Shown piece after piece: positions 5,253 to 5,520 of a stretch of 5,520 nt of DNA. The position numbers were made by a program, and so were the translations under genes. Below the pieces are notes generated by a model. That model ran no database searches. It was not told the DNA's origin and saw nothing but the letters and a program-made list of their open reading frames with translations. Every line of letters starts with the position of its first letter. The stretch's first letter is position 1. The stretch is taken from NCBI GenBank assembly GCA_030668565.1, contig DAOVFD010000069.1, forward strand, positions 1 through 5,520, written 5' to 3'. The stretch is from Microcaldota archaeon. GTDB taxonomy: Archaea > Micrarchaeota > Micrarchaeia > Anstonellales > Bilamarchaeaceae.

Positions 5253-5499
5253 GAAGGACGTTCAGGAACTGATAAAGCAGTTGAGCGATCCTAATCCAGA
5301 AGTTAGATGGAATGCGGCTCAGGCGCTTAAAAATGCTGCTTGGATTGAACAGGACATAACCCCCGCAATTCCTGCTTTGATAGATGCTTTAGGAGATGAG
5401 GATGCTGATATTAGAAATCATGCGTCTCAGGCGCTTGCAAGTGCTGCTAGTGCAGGCCAAGACATAACCCCTGTAATCCCTGCTCTTAGAAATGCTTGA
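5245..5499 (+). CDS. HEAT-repeat protein B, paralogue of A, apparently cut short
   Basis: An 84-residue product that begins like protein A (11 of the first 16 residues identical). It contains two good PBS-lyase-type HEAT units (about 5-35 and 42-71) with the DITPAIPALIDALGDEDADIR pattern. A third unit starts at DITPVIPALRNA and is cut off by TGA 5497-5499. At that point the DNA switches into an exact copy of gene A's internal segment, but in the wrong frame, so the gene looks like the product of an out-of-frame recombination. Two HEAT units are few but could fold. The start overlaps the stop of gene A by eight bases (5245-5252) and has its own ribosome binding site, so it is likely translated as part of the ATPase operon. 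It may be functional in shortened form or be a decaying gene. Confidence 0.75.
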   Translation: MDEKDVQELIKQLSDPNPEVRWNAAQALKNAAWIEQDITPAIPALIDALGDEDADIRNHASQALASAASAGQDITPVIPALRNA

Positions 5500-5520
5500 C
5501 GTGATTCAAAAAGGAGTTGA
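5487..5520 (+). repeat. 34-bp exact direct repeat, copy 2 (runs off the window)
   Basis: Identical to 4996-5029 up to the last base of the window, so the true repeat is probably longer. Here it contains the stop of HEAT gene B and is entered from a HEAT unit rather than from the gene A context. Confidence 0.95.
5492..5520 (+). CDS. Possible start of a reading frame encoding a copy of the gene A tail (partial, 3' cut by window edge)
   Basis: ATG 5492 opens the frame that in gene A (ATG 5001) encodes MLDVIQKGVE and the basic tail. It overlaps the stop of gene B by eight bases (5492-5499), so ribosomes finishing gene B could restart here and make the detached tail. Only nine full codons lie in the window. 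Whether the frame continues, or is just the remains of a broken fusion, cannot be seen. Confidence 0.3.

Noticed and set aside
5497..5520. Readthrough or recoding of the TGA that ends HEAT gene B
   Set aside because: The same frame meets another TGA at 5518-5520 after only seven codons, so readthrough would not restore the HEAT protein or the tail.

Overview
The window looks archaeal. Three genes are preceded by TATA-like boxes of the type TTTATAA. One of them (the TPR gene) has its ATG about 27 bases from the box centre and no Shine-Dalgarno sequence, as expected for a leaderless mRNA. Another (the AAA+ gene) has a strong AGGTGG Shine-Dalgarno. AGA/AGG and ATA codons are common and the proteins are rich in lysine. 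I cannot name the lineage from sequence alone; a little-studied or uncultivated archaeon fits. All coding is on the + strand.

Layout. (1) 1-102: C-terminal end of an unidentified Cys-containing protein. It is followed 9 bases later by a complete endonuclease III (nth, 112-771) with catalytic Lys and Asp and all four Fe-S cysteines. (2) 772-2253: a promoter with a striking 27-bp dyad, then a gene for a basic ankyrin-repeat protein. (3) 2162-2365: a second, diverged copy of only the last third of nth. It lacks the HhH domain and one Fe-S cysteine, and it overlaps the ankyrin gene in another frame. The ankyrin gene is thus bracketed by two nth 3' ends about 165 bases long (hand alignment: 126/165 bases, 40/55 residues identical). 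This marks an insertion, recombination or duplication event. (4) 2399-3421: a TPR-repeat protein from a leaderless-type promoter with another dyad at the presumed start site. (5) 3422-3618: an AT-rich intergenic region with an oligo-T run, a weak dyad, a TATA box and a Shine-Dalgarno. (6) 3619 to the end: an operon-like run of a CbbQ/NirQ/MoxR-type AAA+ ATPase closely followed by two overlapping paralogous HEAT-repeat genes. The second HEAT gene stops early where its sequence joins an exact 34-bp copy of an internal piece of the first, out of frame.

Overall, a DNA-repair gene sits next to a cluster in which all four complete downstream genes with a solenoid fold (ANK, TPR, HEAT, HEAT) encode protein-interaction scaffolds, and one of the remaining genes is a remodelling ATPase. 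Inference: the ATPase and the HEAT proteins act together, with HEAT proteins as adaptors in place of the VWA-domain partner usual for this ATPase family. The locus also shows two independent traces of gene shuffling: the nth 3' copy, and the HEAT tail copy at the window's end.
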